DNA from: Cyanobacteriota bacterium
Lineage (GTDB): Bacteria; Cyanobacteriota; Cyanobacteriia; Pseudanabaenales; Pseudanabaenaceae
Direction: 5' to 3'
Length of the DNA: 47,287 nt
Assembly: GCA_025356295.1 (NCBI GenBank)
Contig: JANXUJ010000199.1
Location: forward strand, 1 to 47,287
In this document: piece after piece, positions 24,705 to 32,838 of the stretch
Layout: each line of letters begins with the position of its first letter
How positions within the stretch are numbered: position 1 is the first letter of the stretch
Position numbers and translations under genes: made by a program
Notes under the pieces: generated by a model
What the model was told of the DNA's origin: nothing
Seen by the model: the letters and a program-made list of their open reading frames with translations, nothing else
Databases searched by the model: none

Positions 24705-26588
24705 ATGCAAGCAAAAAATAATTTCGCGATCGCCGCAGCAACTAGCCTCTGGCAAATATGGCAGCAGGGCGCTAAAACTCATCCTCAAGCGATCGCTCTC
24801 TACGATCCTCATGTGCAGCCGCCTGTGAGACTTTCCTATGATGAGACATTTGAGCAAATAAATGCATTTGGGGCAGGCTTGCGATCGCTTGGCTTACAAT
24901 TTGGCGACATGGTGGCGCTGATTGCTGATAACTCACCGCGCTGGTTGATTGCTGATCAAGGGATTTTAGCGATTGGTGCGGCTAACGCTACGCGAAGCTC
25001 TCAAGCTGAGCGTAGCGAATTGCTATACATCATTGAGCATAGTGATAGTAAAGCGATCGTGATTGAGAACCTTGCCACGCTCAAAAAGCTGGAACCAGAA
25101 TTACATTCATTACCCATTAAGCAGATTATTCTGCTCTCAGACGAGACACCGCCTGAGGGCGCGTATAACTTTCAAGAAATTCTTGCAAAAGGCAGTAATA
25201 AAGATTTAGGTAATCCGCCAATCCAACGCGATACTCTTGCCACGCTGATCTATACATCAGGCACAACTGCTCGACCCAAAGGCGTAATGCTCACTCACGG
25301 GAATTTCTTATTTGAAGTGGAAGCTGCCCAGTCAGTATTAAAGCTGAAAGTCAATGAAAAAGTATTGAATATCTTGCCGACATGGCATTCTTACGAGCGT
25401 ACATTCGAGTACTTCGTATTTTCGCAAGGTTGCACTGAGATTTATACCAATCTCCGCATGATTAAAAAAGACCTCAAAGAGCATAAACCGCATTACATGG
25501 TCGCTGTGCCGCGCCTCTGGGAATCCATTTATGAAGGCGTACAGAAGCAGTTTCGCGATCAACCTGCCAGTAAACAGCGTTTAGTAAATTTCTTTTTTAA
25601 AACCAGCCAAAAATATATCACCGCCAAGCGCGTTGTCAAAGGCTTAAATGTCGAAAATCTCTATCCGTCTCTGGGCGACAAGCTGCTTTCATCGTTGGTA
25701 GTTTTAGGCTTATGGGGAATTCATAAGCTGGGTGATAAATTGGTATACCAAAAAGTACGCGAAGCCACGGGCGGTCAACTCAAATATGTCGTCAGCGGCG
25801 GTGGCTCGATTGCTGAACACCTCGAAGACTTCTATGAGATTGTCGGTATCGAAATTTTGGGCGGCTATGGCTTGACCGAGACTGCACCAATCACCCATGT
25901 ACGTTGCCCCGATCGCAATATCCGTGGTGGTGATGGACAGCCCGTCCTCAATACGCAAACTCGGATTGTTAATCCTGACACCAGAGCCGATCTGCCTGTG
26001 GGCAAGCAAGGTTTGGTGTTAATTCGTGGTTCACAAGTGATGCAGGGATACTATAAAAATCCTGAAGCCACAGCAAAAGCGATCGATCCGCAAGGCTGGT
26101 TTGATACAGGCGATTTGGGCTATGTCAGCAAATGGGATGACTTAGTGATCACAGGGCGTGCGAAGGATACGATCGTCTTGACAAACGGTGAAAACATTGA
26201 ACCGCAGCCCATTGAAGATGCTTGCATTCGTAGTGCTTATATCGATCAGGTAGTGCTAGTTGGACAAGATCAAAAGCAGTTAGGAGTCTTGATTGTTCCT
26301 AATCTTTCGGCGCTGGAAGCCGCAGGGTTGATTCCTGCTGCGGCTAATTTGGTAGACATTTTGCCAGAGTTGAATAATCCCAAAATCCGTAATCTCTATC
26401 GCGAAGAGCTAAATCGCGAAGTCCAAAATCGCCCTGGATATAGCGTTAACGATCGCATTGGCATTTTTGAGTTCTTGCCTGAGCCATTTACGATTGATAA
26501 TGGCTTGTTAACCCAAACATTCAAAATTCGGCGCAACATAGTATTTGAGCGCTATCAAGATATTATTGTCAAAATGTTTGCTAATTAA
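24705..26588 (+). CDS. aas: Long-chain acyl-ACP/acyl-CoA synthetase (AMP-forming)
   Basis: It activates free fatty acids through an acyl-AMP. In cyanobacteria the single such enzyme is an acyl-ACP synthetase (Aas) that recycles fatty acids released from lipids. The 627-residue protein has the AMP-binding P-loop YTSGTTARPKG (183-193), a GGYGLTETAP motif, the WFDTGDLGY segment and a C-terminal lid with the catalytic-lysine region near NGLLTQTFKIRRN. Acyl-ACP rather than acyl-CoA specificity is inferred from the phylum. The ATG at 24705 follows an extremely T-rich stretch. An imperfect palindrome lies inside codons 94-105. A hairpin follows the stop. Confidence 0.88.
   Translation: MQAKNNFAIAAATSLWQIWQQGAKTHPQAIALYDPHVQPPVRLSYDETFEQINAFGAGLRSLGLQFGDMVALIADNSPRWLIADQGILAIGAANATRSSQAERSELLYIIEHSDSKAIVIENLATLKKLEPELHSLPIKQIILLSDETPPEGAYNFQEILAKGSNKDLGNPPIQRDTLATLIYTSGTTARPKGVMLTHGNFLFEVEAAQSVLKLKVNEKVLNILPTWHSYERTFEYFVFSQGCTEIYTNLRMIKKDLKEHKPHYMVAVPRLWESIYEGVQKQFRDQPASKQRLVNFFFKTSQKYITAKRVVKGLNVENLYPSLGDKLLSSLVVLGLWGIHKLGDKLVYQKVREATGGQLKYVVSGGGSIAEHLEDFYEIVGIEILGGYGLTETAPITHVRCPDRNIRGGDGQPVLNTQTRIVNPDTRADLPVGKQGLVLIRGSQVMQGYYKNPEATAKAIDPQGWFDTGDLGYVSKWDDLVITGRAKDTIVLTNGENIEPQPIEDACIRSAYIDQVVLVGQDQKQLGVLIVPNLSALEAAGLIPAAANLVDILPELNNPKIRNLYREELNREVQNRPGYSVNDRIGIFEFLPEPFTIDNGLLTQTFKIRRNIVFERYQDIIVKMFAN
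24986..25017. repeat. Imperfect palindrome inside aas
   Basis: The arms at 24986-24999 (CGCTACGCGAAGCT) and 25004-25017 (AGCTGAGCGTAGCG) pair at 12 of 14 positions with a 4-base loop. Similar CGCTACGCGAAGC / GCTGAGCGTAGCG words are known as small dispersed repeats in cyanobacteria. The encoded residues (TRSSQAERSE) still align with the normal family sequence without added length. Confidence 0.65.
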
Positions 26589-26617
26589 GTTATAAAAACG
26601 CCTCGCGTTCTTATAAC
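26589..26617 (+). terminator. Hairpin after aas
   Basis: 13-bp arms (26589-26601 and 26605-26617) with one mismatch around a CTC loop, starting at the aas stop codon. There is no T-run, so termination would be weak. Confidence 0.55.
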
Positions 26618-26647
26618 TATCAAACCTACACAAAACTGGAGATAAAT

Positions 26648-27112
26648 GTGAATTCGATGGATTTTTCTAATCAGCTTTTATTGCGTCGCACTGCCAATAT
26701 CCAAGTGATTGTGACGCAGCGCTGGAAAGAGGAAATGCAGCAACAACTGCAACAGCAAATTGCTCAACTCGATGCCCAAGTGCAGCAGGTGGATGCTCAA
26801 GGTTCGCGTCAAATCAATGAAATTGAGCGTCAAAGCATCAAGCCATTTTCAGCCGAAGTCTCCAACGCAATCGAAGGCATTCGCGCCGAGATGAATCGAG
26901 TCAAAGCTGAATTATTAGAACAAAAGAATCAATTGCTGACCCAACTCACTCAAGTTCAAAACTTAGAACTAGAGCAAGAAGTTTCGCAAGGTCAACTTGA
27001 CAGCTATTTTCCTGCTGGCAAAGGCGATAACTTGATTGGTCAAATGCGTGTAGACATCATCTTGCGCGATGGCATCATCGAAGATATCCGTACAGGTTTT
27101 CCTGCTGTCTAA
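26648..27112 (+). CDS. YlqD-like coiled-coil protein
   Basis: A 154-residue protein with a long glutamine-rich coiled coil (about 28-110) between a short N-terminal strand region (LLLRRTANIQVIVTQRWKEEM) and a C-terminal region (QMRVDIILRDGIIEDIRTG), the pattern of the YlqD family of unknown function. The start is GTG at 26648, six bases after GGAG; the in-frame ATG at 26657 is too far from it. It follows aas by 59 bases across a hairpin and ends in a strong terminator, so it is mostly its own unit. It has no signal peptide or membrane segment. Confidence 0.75.
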   Translation: MNSMDFSNQLLLRRTANIQVIVTQRWKEEMQQQLQQQIAQLDAQVQQVDAQGSRQINEIERQSIKPFSAEVSNAIEGIRAEMNRVKAELLEQKNQLLTQLTQVQNLELEQEVSQGQLDSYFPAGKGDNLIGQMRVDIILRDGIIEDIRTGFPAV

Positions 27113-27151
27113 TCAAAGAGTGTGCAGAGCAAAGCGCCGCACACTCTTTGA
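27113..27151 (+). terminator. Terminator after the YlqD-like gene
   Basis: Perfect 13-bp arms (27113-27125 and 27139-27151, TCAAAGAGTGTGC and complement) around a 13-base loop. It begins directly after the stop codon and separates this gene from the radical SAM pair. Confidence 0.75.
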
Positions 27152-27181
27152 TATATCCGCCCATTTAACCCCAAAAAAGAC

Positions 27182-28768
27182 ATGAACGTTCTACTGGTTT
27201 ACCCACTGTTTCCCAAAACATTTTGGTCTTACGAAAAAATCCTAGAGCTAGTAAATCGTAAAGTGTTACTACCGCCTTTAGGCTTGATTACGGTTGCGGC
27301 GATCTTGCCTCAAGAATGGAACTTTAAGTTGGTCGATCGCAATGTCCGTGCGATCGCAGAATCTGAGTGGCAATGGGCGGATATGGTGATCTTGTCTGCG
27401 ATGATCGTCCAGAAAGATGACTTACTATCCTTGATTAGAGAAGCAAAACAACGTGGCATTAAAGTTGCTTGCGGTGGTCCCTATCCGACCTCAATGCCCG
27501 AAGTTCCCCAAAGTGCAGGTGTTGACTACCTGATTTTGGATGAGGGCGAAATTACATTGCCGATGTTTGTCGAAGCGATCGCTAAAGGCGAACCCAATGG
27601 CATCTTCCGTACGACTGAAAAACCTGATGTCACCATCACCCCTGTTCCGCGCTTTGACTTATTAGAATTTGATGCATATGACTCGATGTCAGTGCAGTTT
27701 TCGCGGGGATGCCCTTTCCAATGTGAATTTTGCGACATCATCGTCTTGTATGGACGTAAACCGCGCACTAAGTCTCCCGCACAGCTACTCGCCGAACTCG
27801 ACTACTTGTATGAACTAGGCTGGCGGCGCGGTGTATTTATGGTTGATGACAACTTCATTGGCAATAAACGCAACGTCAGATTGTTGCTGCTAGAGCTAAA
27901 AACTTGGCAGCAAGAGCATGAATATCCCTTCCGTTTTAATACTGAAGCATCCATTGATTTAGCCGCCGATCAAGAGCTAATGGATTTGATGGTTGATTGC
28001 TATTTTGACGCTGTGTTCCTCGGTATTGAAACCCCTGATGAAGATAGCTTGCAAATGACCAAGAAGTTCCAAAATACCCGAACCTCCCTAGTTGACTCGG
28101 TTGAAGCAATTACCAAAACTGGGATTCGGGTGATGGCGGGCTTCATTATTGGTTTTGATGGGGAGAAGTCAGGGGCAGGCGATCGCATTGTCAGATTTGC
28201 AGAACTAACAGGCATTCCCACAACTACATTCGCAATGTTACAAGCCCTGCCACACACTGCACTCTGGCATCGCCTCGAAAAAGAAGGTCGTTTGCAGAGT
28301 CTCGATGGGAACCTCAATCAGACTACATTGATGAACTTTGTGCCGACTCGCCCCGTACAGGAAATTGCCCGTGAATATGTCGAAGCATTCTGTGCTTTGT
28401 ACGAGCCGCACGCTTATCTTGATCGCGTTTACAGCTACTTCCTAAAACTCGGTGCGCCACGCATTAAATTACCGCCCAAATTACCCAGTCTGCTCGATCT
28501 CAAAGCTCTTGCCATCATCGTTTGGAGACAAGGAGTTTGGCGCGATACCCGTTTTAAATTCTGGCATCATCTATTTAGTATGATCCAGAAAAATCCTGCG
28601 GTTTGGGAACATTACCTAATTGTCTGCGCTCACAATGAACACTTTATGGAGTACCGCGATATTGTCCGCAATGAAATCGAAGGACAACTTGCTGCTTATT
28701 GGGCAGAAGAGGAGCGCTTGAAAGAAGTTCAGGCACAGCCTGTACGAGAGCTTGATCTCGCTAGTTAG
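27182..28768 (+). CDS. B12-binding radical SAM protein, copy 1
   Basis: A 528-residue class B radical SAM enzyme. It has an N-terminal cobalamin-binding Rossmann domain (about 1-140; PLGLITVAAILP, then CGGPYPTSMPE and DYLILDEGE), a radical SAM core with cluster cysteines C177, C181 and C184 (RGCPFQCEFCDI), and a C-terminal region like DUF4070 (about 360-500). The B12 domain lacks the DxHxxG motif. The layout resembles HpnP-type methylases, but many cyanobacterial relatives have other or unknown substrates, so I assign no substrate. It is followed 81 bases later by a close paralogue on the same strand. Both end in the same short tail, RELDLAS here. Confidence 0.88.
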   Translation: MNVLLVYPLFPKTFWSYEKILELVNRKVLLPPLGLITVAAILPQEWNFKLVDRNVRAIAESEWQWADMVILSAMIVQKDDLLSLIREAKQRGIKVACGGPYPTSMPEVPQSAGVDYLILDEGEITLPMFVEAIAKGEPNGIFRTTEKPDVTITPVPRFDLLEFDAYDSMSVQFSRGCPFQCEFCDIIVLYGRKPRTKSPAQLLAELDYLYELGWRRGVFMVDDNFIGNKRNVRLLLLELKTWQQEHEYPFRFNTEASIDLAADQELMDLMVDCYFDAVFLGIETPDEDSLQMTKKFQNTRTSLVDSVEAITKTGIRVMAGFIIGFDGEKSGAGDRIVRFAELTGIPTTTFAMLQALPHTALWHRLEKEGRLQSLDGNLNQTTLMNFVPTRPVQEIAREYVEAFCALYEPHAYLDRVYSYFLKLGAPRIKLPPKLPSLLDLKALAIIVWRQGVWRDTRFKFWHHLFSMIQKNPAVWEHYLIVCAHNEHFMEYRDIVRNEIEGQLAAYWAEEERLKEVQAQPVRELDLAS

Positions 28769-28776
28769 TCGCATAA

Positions 28777-28799
28777 AGGGCGGTGCTTCGCGCCGCCCT
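28777..28799 (+). terminator. Hairpin between the two radical SAM genes
   Basis: 10-bp arms (28777-28786 and 28790-28799, AGGGCGGTGC against GCGCCGCCCT, one mismatch) around a TTC loop, eight bases past the first stop. There is no T-run, so partial read-through into the second gene is likely. Confidence 0.6.
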
Positions 28800-28849
28800 C
28801 TATAATATTCACAGTACAAATACTCAAGAACCACCTCAAATTATAAATA

Positions 28850-30496
28850 ATGCGCGTTTTACTCGTTTATCCTTTATTTCCGAAAAGCTTCTGGTCATTC
28901 GAGAAAACTCTTGAATTAGTTGGCTATAAGGCTCAATTGCCACCTCTCGGTATGGTTACGGTTGCGGCGATTTTGCCGCAAACTTGGGAATTTAAATTAG
29001 TTGATCGCAATGTCCGTGATATCACTGAGGCTGAGTGGGAATGGGCGGAAGTGGTGATCCTTTCGGCGATGATTGTCCAGAAAAAAGACTTTCTTGCCCA
29101 AATTCAAGAAGCAAAAGCGCGCGGTAAATTAGTCGCTGTTGGTGGACCCTATCCTACGGCTTTACCTGAAGAAGCGAAAGTTTCGGGTGCAGACTTCTTG
29201 ATCCTTGATGAAGGTGAGATCACATTACCGATGTTTGTCGAAGCCATCGAAAGAGGCGATCGCGCTGGTATTTTGCGCGCCAATGGTGAACGACCAGCGG
29301 TGACCGAAACACCAATTCCCCGCTTTGACTTATTAGAAATGAATCGCTATGCGGAAATGTCGGTACAGTTCTCGCGTGGATGCCCTTTCCAATGTGAGTT
29401 TTGCGACATCATCGTTCTTTATGGACGCAAGCCTCGTACTAAGACTCCTGCTCAAATCCTCGCCGAGTTGCAATGTCTCTATGATCTTGGCTGGAGACGC
29501 AGCATTTTTATGGTTGATGACAACTTCATTGGCAACAAGCGCAACGTGAAGGTAATGCTCCAAGAGTTAAAGCCCTGGATGAAAGAGCGTAACTTCCCAT
29601 TTTCATTTGCTACCGAAGCATCTATCGATTTAGCTCAAGATGCAGAAATGATGCAGATGATGGTCGAGTGCAACTTCGGCTCGGTCTTCCTCGGCATTGA
29701 GACTCCTGACACTGAGAGTCTGGCGCTAACGAAGAAGTTCCAAAACAATCGCGATCCACTCTCTGACTCGGTGATTAATATCGCCAAAGCGGGAATTCGG
29801 GTGATGGCAGGATTCATCATCGGCTTTGATGGTGAGAAAAAAGGCGCTGGCGATCGCATTGTCCAGTTTGTCGAAGAGACCGCCGTCCCCACCGCTCTAT
29901 TCAGTATGCTCCAAGCTTTACCTGACACAGGGCTATGGCATCGCCTAAATAGAGAAGGTCGGATGATTACTCAAAATAGTAATGGACATCAAGCCACCTT
30001 GATGAACTTCATGCCCACTCGTCCACTTGAAGATATTGCTAACGAGTATGTTCATGCGTTTTGGACACTTTATGATCCACTCGTCTTTCTCAATCGCACC
30101 TATCGCCATTTTGTGATTCTCGGCGAATCGCAATATAAGCGGATCAAGCGTGAGAAGACTAACCAGAAGAAAAAGACAGATTGGGTAGCAATTCGCGCAT
30201 TATTAACCCTATGTTGGAGACAAGGTTTCGTTCGCAAAACCCGCTTCCAATTCTGGATTAATCTTTTCGATTTGATGAAGCGTTATCCTAACGTAGTCAC
30301 CAGCTATCTATCAGTTTGCGCTCAAGGCGAGCATTTCCTTGAGTATCGCTCGATCGTTCGAGAGCAAATCGAAGCTCAGCTTGCCGATTATCTTGCTCAT
30401 CCTCCTGTACTCCAACCAAAGGTACAGGCAGTTCACAAGAAGCCAGAACTAGAAGAAGTAAGTAGCGATCGCGAACTCGATCTCAAAGCAAGCTAG
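28850..30496 (+). CDS. B12-binding radical SAM protein, copy 2
   Basis: A 548-residue paralogue of the preceding protein, with the same order: cobalamin-binding domain (about 1-140), radical SAM core with C178, C182 and C185 (RGCPFQCEFCDI), and a DUF4070-like C-terminal region. Long blocks are identical between copies (VQFSRGCPFQCEFCDIIVLYGRKPRTK; the FMVDDNFIGNKRNV segment; GIRVMAGFIIGFDGEK). They differ mostly in the last 150 residues, where this copy has a lysine-rich insert (about 425-445) and a longer tail that still ends RELDLKAS. It is probably a duplication with partial specialisation. The substrate is unknown. Confidence 0.88.
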   Translation: MRVLLVYPLFPKSFWSFEKTLELVGYKAQLPPLGMVTVAAILPQTWEFKLVDRNVRDITEAEWEWAEVVILSAMIVQKKDFLAQIQEAKARGKLVAVGGPYPTALPEEAKVSGADFLILDEGEITLPMFVEAIERGDRAGILRANGERPAVTETPIPRFDLLEMNRYAEMSVQFSRGCPFQCEFCDIIVLYGRKPRTKTPAQILAELQCLYDLGWRRSIFMVDDNFIGNKRNVKVMLQELKPWMKERNFPFSFATEASIDLAQDAEMMQMMVECNFGSVFLGIETPDTESLALTKKFQNNRDPLSDSVINIAKAGIRVMAGFIIGFDGEKKGAGDRIVQFVEETAVPTALFSMLQALPDTGLWHRLNREGRMITQNSNGHQATLMNFMPTRPLEDIANEYVHAFWTLYDPLVFLNRTYRHFVILGESQYKRIKREKTNQKKKTDWVAIRALLTLCWRQGFVRKTRFQFWINLFDLMKRYPNVVTSYLSVCAQGEHFLEYRSIVREQIEAQLADYLAHPPVLQPKVQAVHKKPELEEVSSDRELDLKAS

Positions 30497-30526
30497 CAAT
30501 GATTTAGCCTCCTATATTTAATGTTA

Positions 30527-30566
30527 AATTGGGATGTCAGTTAGCTGATTAACTGACATCCCAATT
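30527..30566. repeat. Perfect 17-bp inverted repeat before the DUF6464 gene
   Basis: The arms at 30527-30543 (AATTGGGATGTCAGTTA) and 30550-30566 are exactly complementary with a GCTGAT loop. It lies 30 bases after the radical SAM stop and 24 bases before the next start, with no T-run. It may be a terminator of the first transcript or a leader hairpin or operator of the second. Confidence 0.75.
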
Positions 30567-30589
30567 GTTAAGATGAGTCACTCTACTCT

Positions 30590-30940
30590 ATGGAAATATC
30601 AATAGTGCCGACAGAGGTGCGGACTCTTTATCCCGAAAACATTTTGGGCAAAATATATTTAGATTGGATGCCTCAACCAGGGAACTGTATTGATTTAGCT
30701 GGCAAAACATACACCGTTTTAGAACGTCGCCATCGATATCAGTTTCGACAAGGGAAGTATAACTTATTTAGAATTTTGATATATGTCCAAGTTGCACCAG
30801 ACAATCTAGAGAGAAGCTTAAGCAATGGACGTTGGATTATTGGCGATAGAACTTGTCGATATAATGCTGATTCAGAAATTATTCGCTGCGCTGTAAATCC
30901 TTCTGGACCTTGCAAAGAATGTTGCTTTTGGGAACAGTAA
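30590..30940 (+). CDS. DUF6464 family protein
   Basis: A 116-residue cyanobacterial conserved protein. The N-terminal part resembles a small beta domain (ILGKIYLDWMPQPGNCIDLAGKTYTVLERRHRYQF). The end carries the family signature IGDRTCRYNADSEIIRCAVNPSGPCKECCFWE, with five cysteines in the last 32 residues that could bind metal. The function is unknown. The ATG is at 30590, and a strong terminator follows, shared with the convergent barrel gene. Confidence 0.8.
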   Translation: MEISIVPTEVRTLYPENILGKIYLDWMPQPGNCIDLAGKTYTVLERRHRYQFRQGKYNLFRILIYVQVAPDNLERSLSNGRWIIGDRTCRYNADSEIIRCAVNPSGPCKECCFWEQ

Positions 30941-30946
30941 AAGAAT

Positions 30947-30977
30947 AAAAAAAGAGGTGCATCGCACCTCTTTTTTT
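30947..30977. terminator. Bidirectional terminator
   Basis: Perfect 14-bp arms (30947-30960 and 30964-30977) with a GAGGTGC/GCACCTC core and A/T tracts on both sides, between two convergent genes. Confidence 0.9.
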
Positions 30978-30988
30978 AGTGATTCAAT

Positions 30989-31489
30989 CTAGAACTGAAC
31001 ACCAACACCAGCTTGCAGAGAAGTACCTGCGGAGCCGTTAGTTTGACCATTAAATGGAATCACCGCATTGCTATAGAGCAGTACGCGATTGTTGAGACTA
31101 ACTTCGACACCTGGTTGTAATGCAAAAGCAGTTTGATCGCCTGTCAAGCTGTTATTGCCACCAACTTTAAATGAAGCACCAGCGCCGAGATAAAGATTAG
31201 TGCGATCGCCAACTGGCAAATCATAGGAAACAGTGGGAACAACTGAAGTTCCGCCATTACCAAATAGAACTGAGCTTCTGACCGAGATTGGCACATCGTC
31301 AAACTTATAGCGACCAGCTAAGTTAGCTCCAACTACAGAAGGATTAGTTGCAAGTGCTTGTAGAGAGATGCCTGCACCGACATAGCTACCAGGTAATTTG
31401 ACTTCTTCGGCTGAGGCGATCGCGCTGAATGAAGTTAGAACAGAAGTAGCGATCGCGATACCTAAAGAGATTTTAGTGAGTGATTTCAT
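30989..31489 (-). CDS. Small outer-membrane beta-barrel-like protein, second copy
   Basis: This 166-residue exported protein has a signal peptide (MKSLTKISLGIAIATSVLTSFSAIASA, cut after ASA) and a strand-rich mature domain with SYVGAGISLQAL, RYKFDDVPISVR, VVPTVSYDLPVGDRTNLYLGAGASF and a C-terminal GVGVQF. It shares this order with the product at 23189-23713, so the two are paralogues. The function is unknown; the terminal phenylalanine suits BAM-dependent insertion. I took ATG 31489 over the upstream start at 31549 because an AGGAA site precedes it and the signal peptide then starts cleanly. Confidence 0.8.
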   Translation of the reverse strand: MKSLTKISLGIAIATSVLTSFSAIASAEEVKLPGSYVGAGISLQALATNPSVVGANLAGRYKFDDVPISVRSSVLFGNGGTSVVPTVSYDLPVGDRTNLYLGAGASFKVGGNNSLTGDQTAFALQPGVEVSLNNRVLLYSNAVIPFNGQTNGSAGTSLQAGVGVQF

Positions 31490-31561
31490 TGGAGTGTGTT
31501 CCTGCTTAACATGACTCTTTTGACTGGAGAGAATTGGCATTGTTCCCATTGCTTCTTAAAC

Positions 31562-31610
31562 CTTAAAAGCGCAAGAAGCCAGTCTACATCTGGATTCTTG
31601 CGCTTTTAAG
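31562..31610. terminator. Long inverted repeat downstream of the Gfo/Idh/MocA gene
   Basis: Perfect 16-bp arms (31562-31577 and 31595-31610, CTTAAAAGCGCAAGAA) with a 17-base loop. It lies about 75 bases past the minus-strand Gfo/Idh/MocA stop and 73 bases upstream of the barrel start, so it probably ends the oxidoreductase transcript. Confidence 0.65.
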
Positions 31611-31686
31611 AGATTTCTATCTCTAAACAATCATGCTAATGGGTGACCCACTAATCTGTTTAATTCGCAATTCTGACTCTTTGGTT

Positions 31687-32736
31687 TTATGAATAACTTC
31701 CTGCGGTAACAACTTCACGCAATTGCAAATCACAACTGCGCCAGATTTGACCATCGATCGCCGTTTGTTCGATGAGACTCGCAAGGCGTAGAGTCTTAAG
31801 AGCTTGCGCTCCACCGACTGATGGTTGCTCTTTATCGCGGACACATGCCACAAAGTGTTCTAGTTCGGCATGGAGTGGCTCAATATTGCTGGTATGGACT
31901 TTTTCGATAAAGCCATCTTGACGATAAAGGACTTGACCATAATCGGTTGTCCAGTTAGCTGTAGTTTGCCGATGAATTAAAATCTCATTATTCAGGAAAT
32001 CAGACTCAGTAAGTGAATTTTTACAATGAGCAACGATCCGCCTTTGTTTGCGATGGGTAACTTTACTAGCTGTGAGCGTGGCGATTACCCCATTATCAAA
32101 TCCGATCGTGGCGGTTACATAGTCGAGATAGGTGGAATCAGGAGAAACTCGATTGCCATGAGCCGATACTCGAACAATTTGGGCGGGTACAAGCTCAAGA
32201 ATCAGATCGATATCATGGATCATCAGATCAAACACGACTGATACATCGTTAGCCCTTTGCGAATAAGGACTCATGCGATCAGCTTCGATCGCTAAAATCG
32301 TCTCATGCTTTAAAACTTTGCTTAGCTCTTGGAAAGCGGGATTGAAGCGCTCGACATGACCGACTTGAAGGATACGATTTTGCTCAGTGGCAGTTTTGAC
32401 CAACCACTCTGCTTCTTCGATCGTGGCGGCGATCGGCTTTTCGATCAAGACATGTACCCCCGCTTTGAGACAAGTTGTCCCCACAGCGTAATGCAAACGA
32501 GTGGGGACAGCGATACAAACTGCATCGACTAGAGGCAAAAGATCACGATAATCTTCAAAAAATACTACACGGTGTTTGCTAGCTGTGTCGCGCCCACGCT
32601 CGACACTCACATCAGAAACGCCAATTAGTTCTGCATCTTTAAGTAAGCTGAGAACTCTTGCATGATGCTGCCCCATATTACCGATACCTATAACACCAAC
32701 CCTGATGGGATCGTGGCAATTACGATTGGGGCTCAT
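31687..32736 (-). CDS. Gfo/Idh/MocA-family NAD(P)-dependent oxidoreductase
   Basis: A two-domain dehydrogenase. The Rossmann N-terminus has GIGNMGQHHARVL (fingerprint GxGxxG), the EKP motif (LIEKPIAATIEEAEWLV) that typifies the family, and a C-terminal alpha/beta domain with the MIHDIDLILEL segment holding the catalytic histidine region. Substrates in this family are sugars, inositols, or biliverdin-like molecules; the exact substrate is not evident. I prefer ATG 32736; an in-frame GTG at 32745 would add three residues. GAGGA lies very close to the ATG. It sits 102 bases downstream of ppc on the same strand. Confidence 0.88.
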   Translation of the reverse strand: MSPNRNCHDPIRVGVIGIGNMGQHHARVLSLLKDAELIGVSDVSVERGRDTASKHRVVFFEDYRDLLPLVDAVCIAVPTRLHYAVGTTCLKAGVHVLIEKPIAATIEEAEWLVKTATEQNRILQVGHVERFNPAFQELSKVLKHETILAIEADRMSPYSQRANDVSVVFDLMIHDIDLILELVPAQIVRVSAHGNRVSPDSTYLDYVTATIGFDNGVIATLTASKVTHRKQRRIVAHCKNSLTESDFLNNEILIHRQTTANWTTDYGQVLYRQDGFIEKVHTSNIEPLHAELEHFVACVRDKEQPSVGGAQALKTLRLASLIEQTAIDGQIWRSCDLQLREVVTAGSYS

Positions 32737-32789
32737 ATTCCTCACAGTTCAGTAAACGCGCTCAGTTTGTCCAGAATCGTAACATGGAT

Positions 32790-32830
32790 GCATAGCGCTT
32801 GTACTCTAAAAAGCAGAGGTAGCGCTATGC
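32790..32830. repeat. Inverted repeat between ppc and the oxidoreductase
   Basis: Perfect 10-bp arms (32790-32799 GCATAGCGCT and 32821-32830) with a 21-base loop in the 102-base spacer just after the ppc stop. It may be a weak terminator. Confidence 0.55.
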
Positions 32831-32838
32831 TCTTTACT

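Noticed and set aside
24508..24828. Open frame across the end of the broken Uma2 gene and the aas start
   Set aside because: It overlaps the Uma2 remnant and the first codons of aas in other frames, and its sequence is low-complexity.
27152..27181. Cobalamin riboswitch upstream of the radical SAM pair
   Set aside because: Only 30 bases lie between the terminator and the start; a B12 aptamer needs about 200.
31623..31853. Minus-strand frame overlapping the oxidoreductase end
   Set aside because: A shadow of the Gfo/Idh/MocA gene in another frame.
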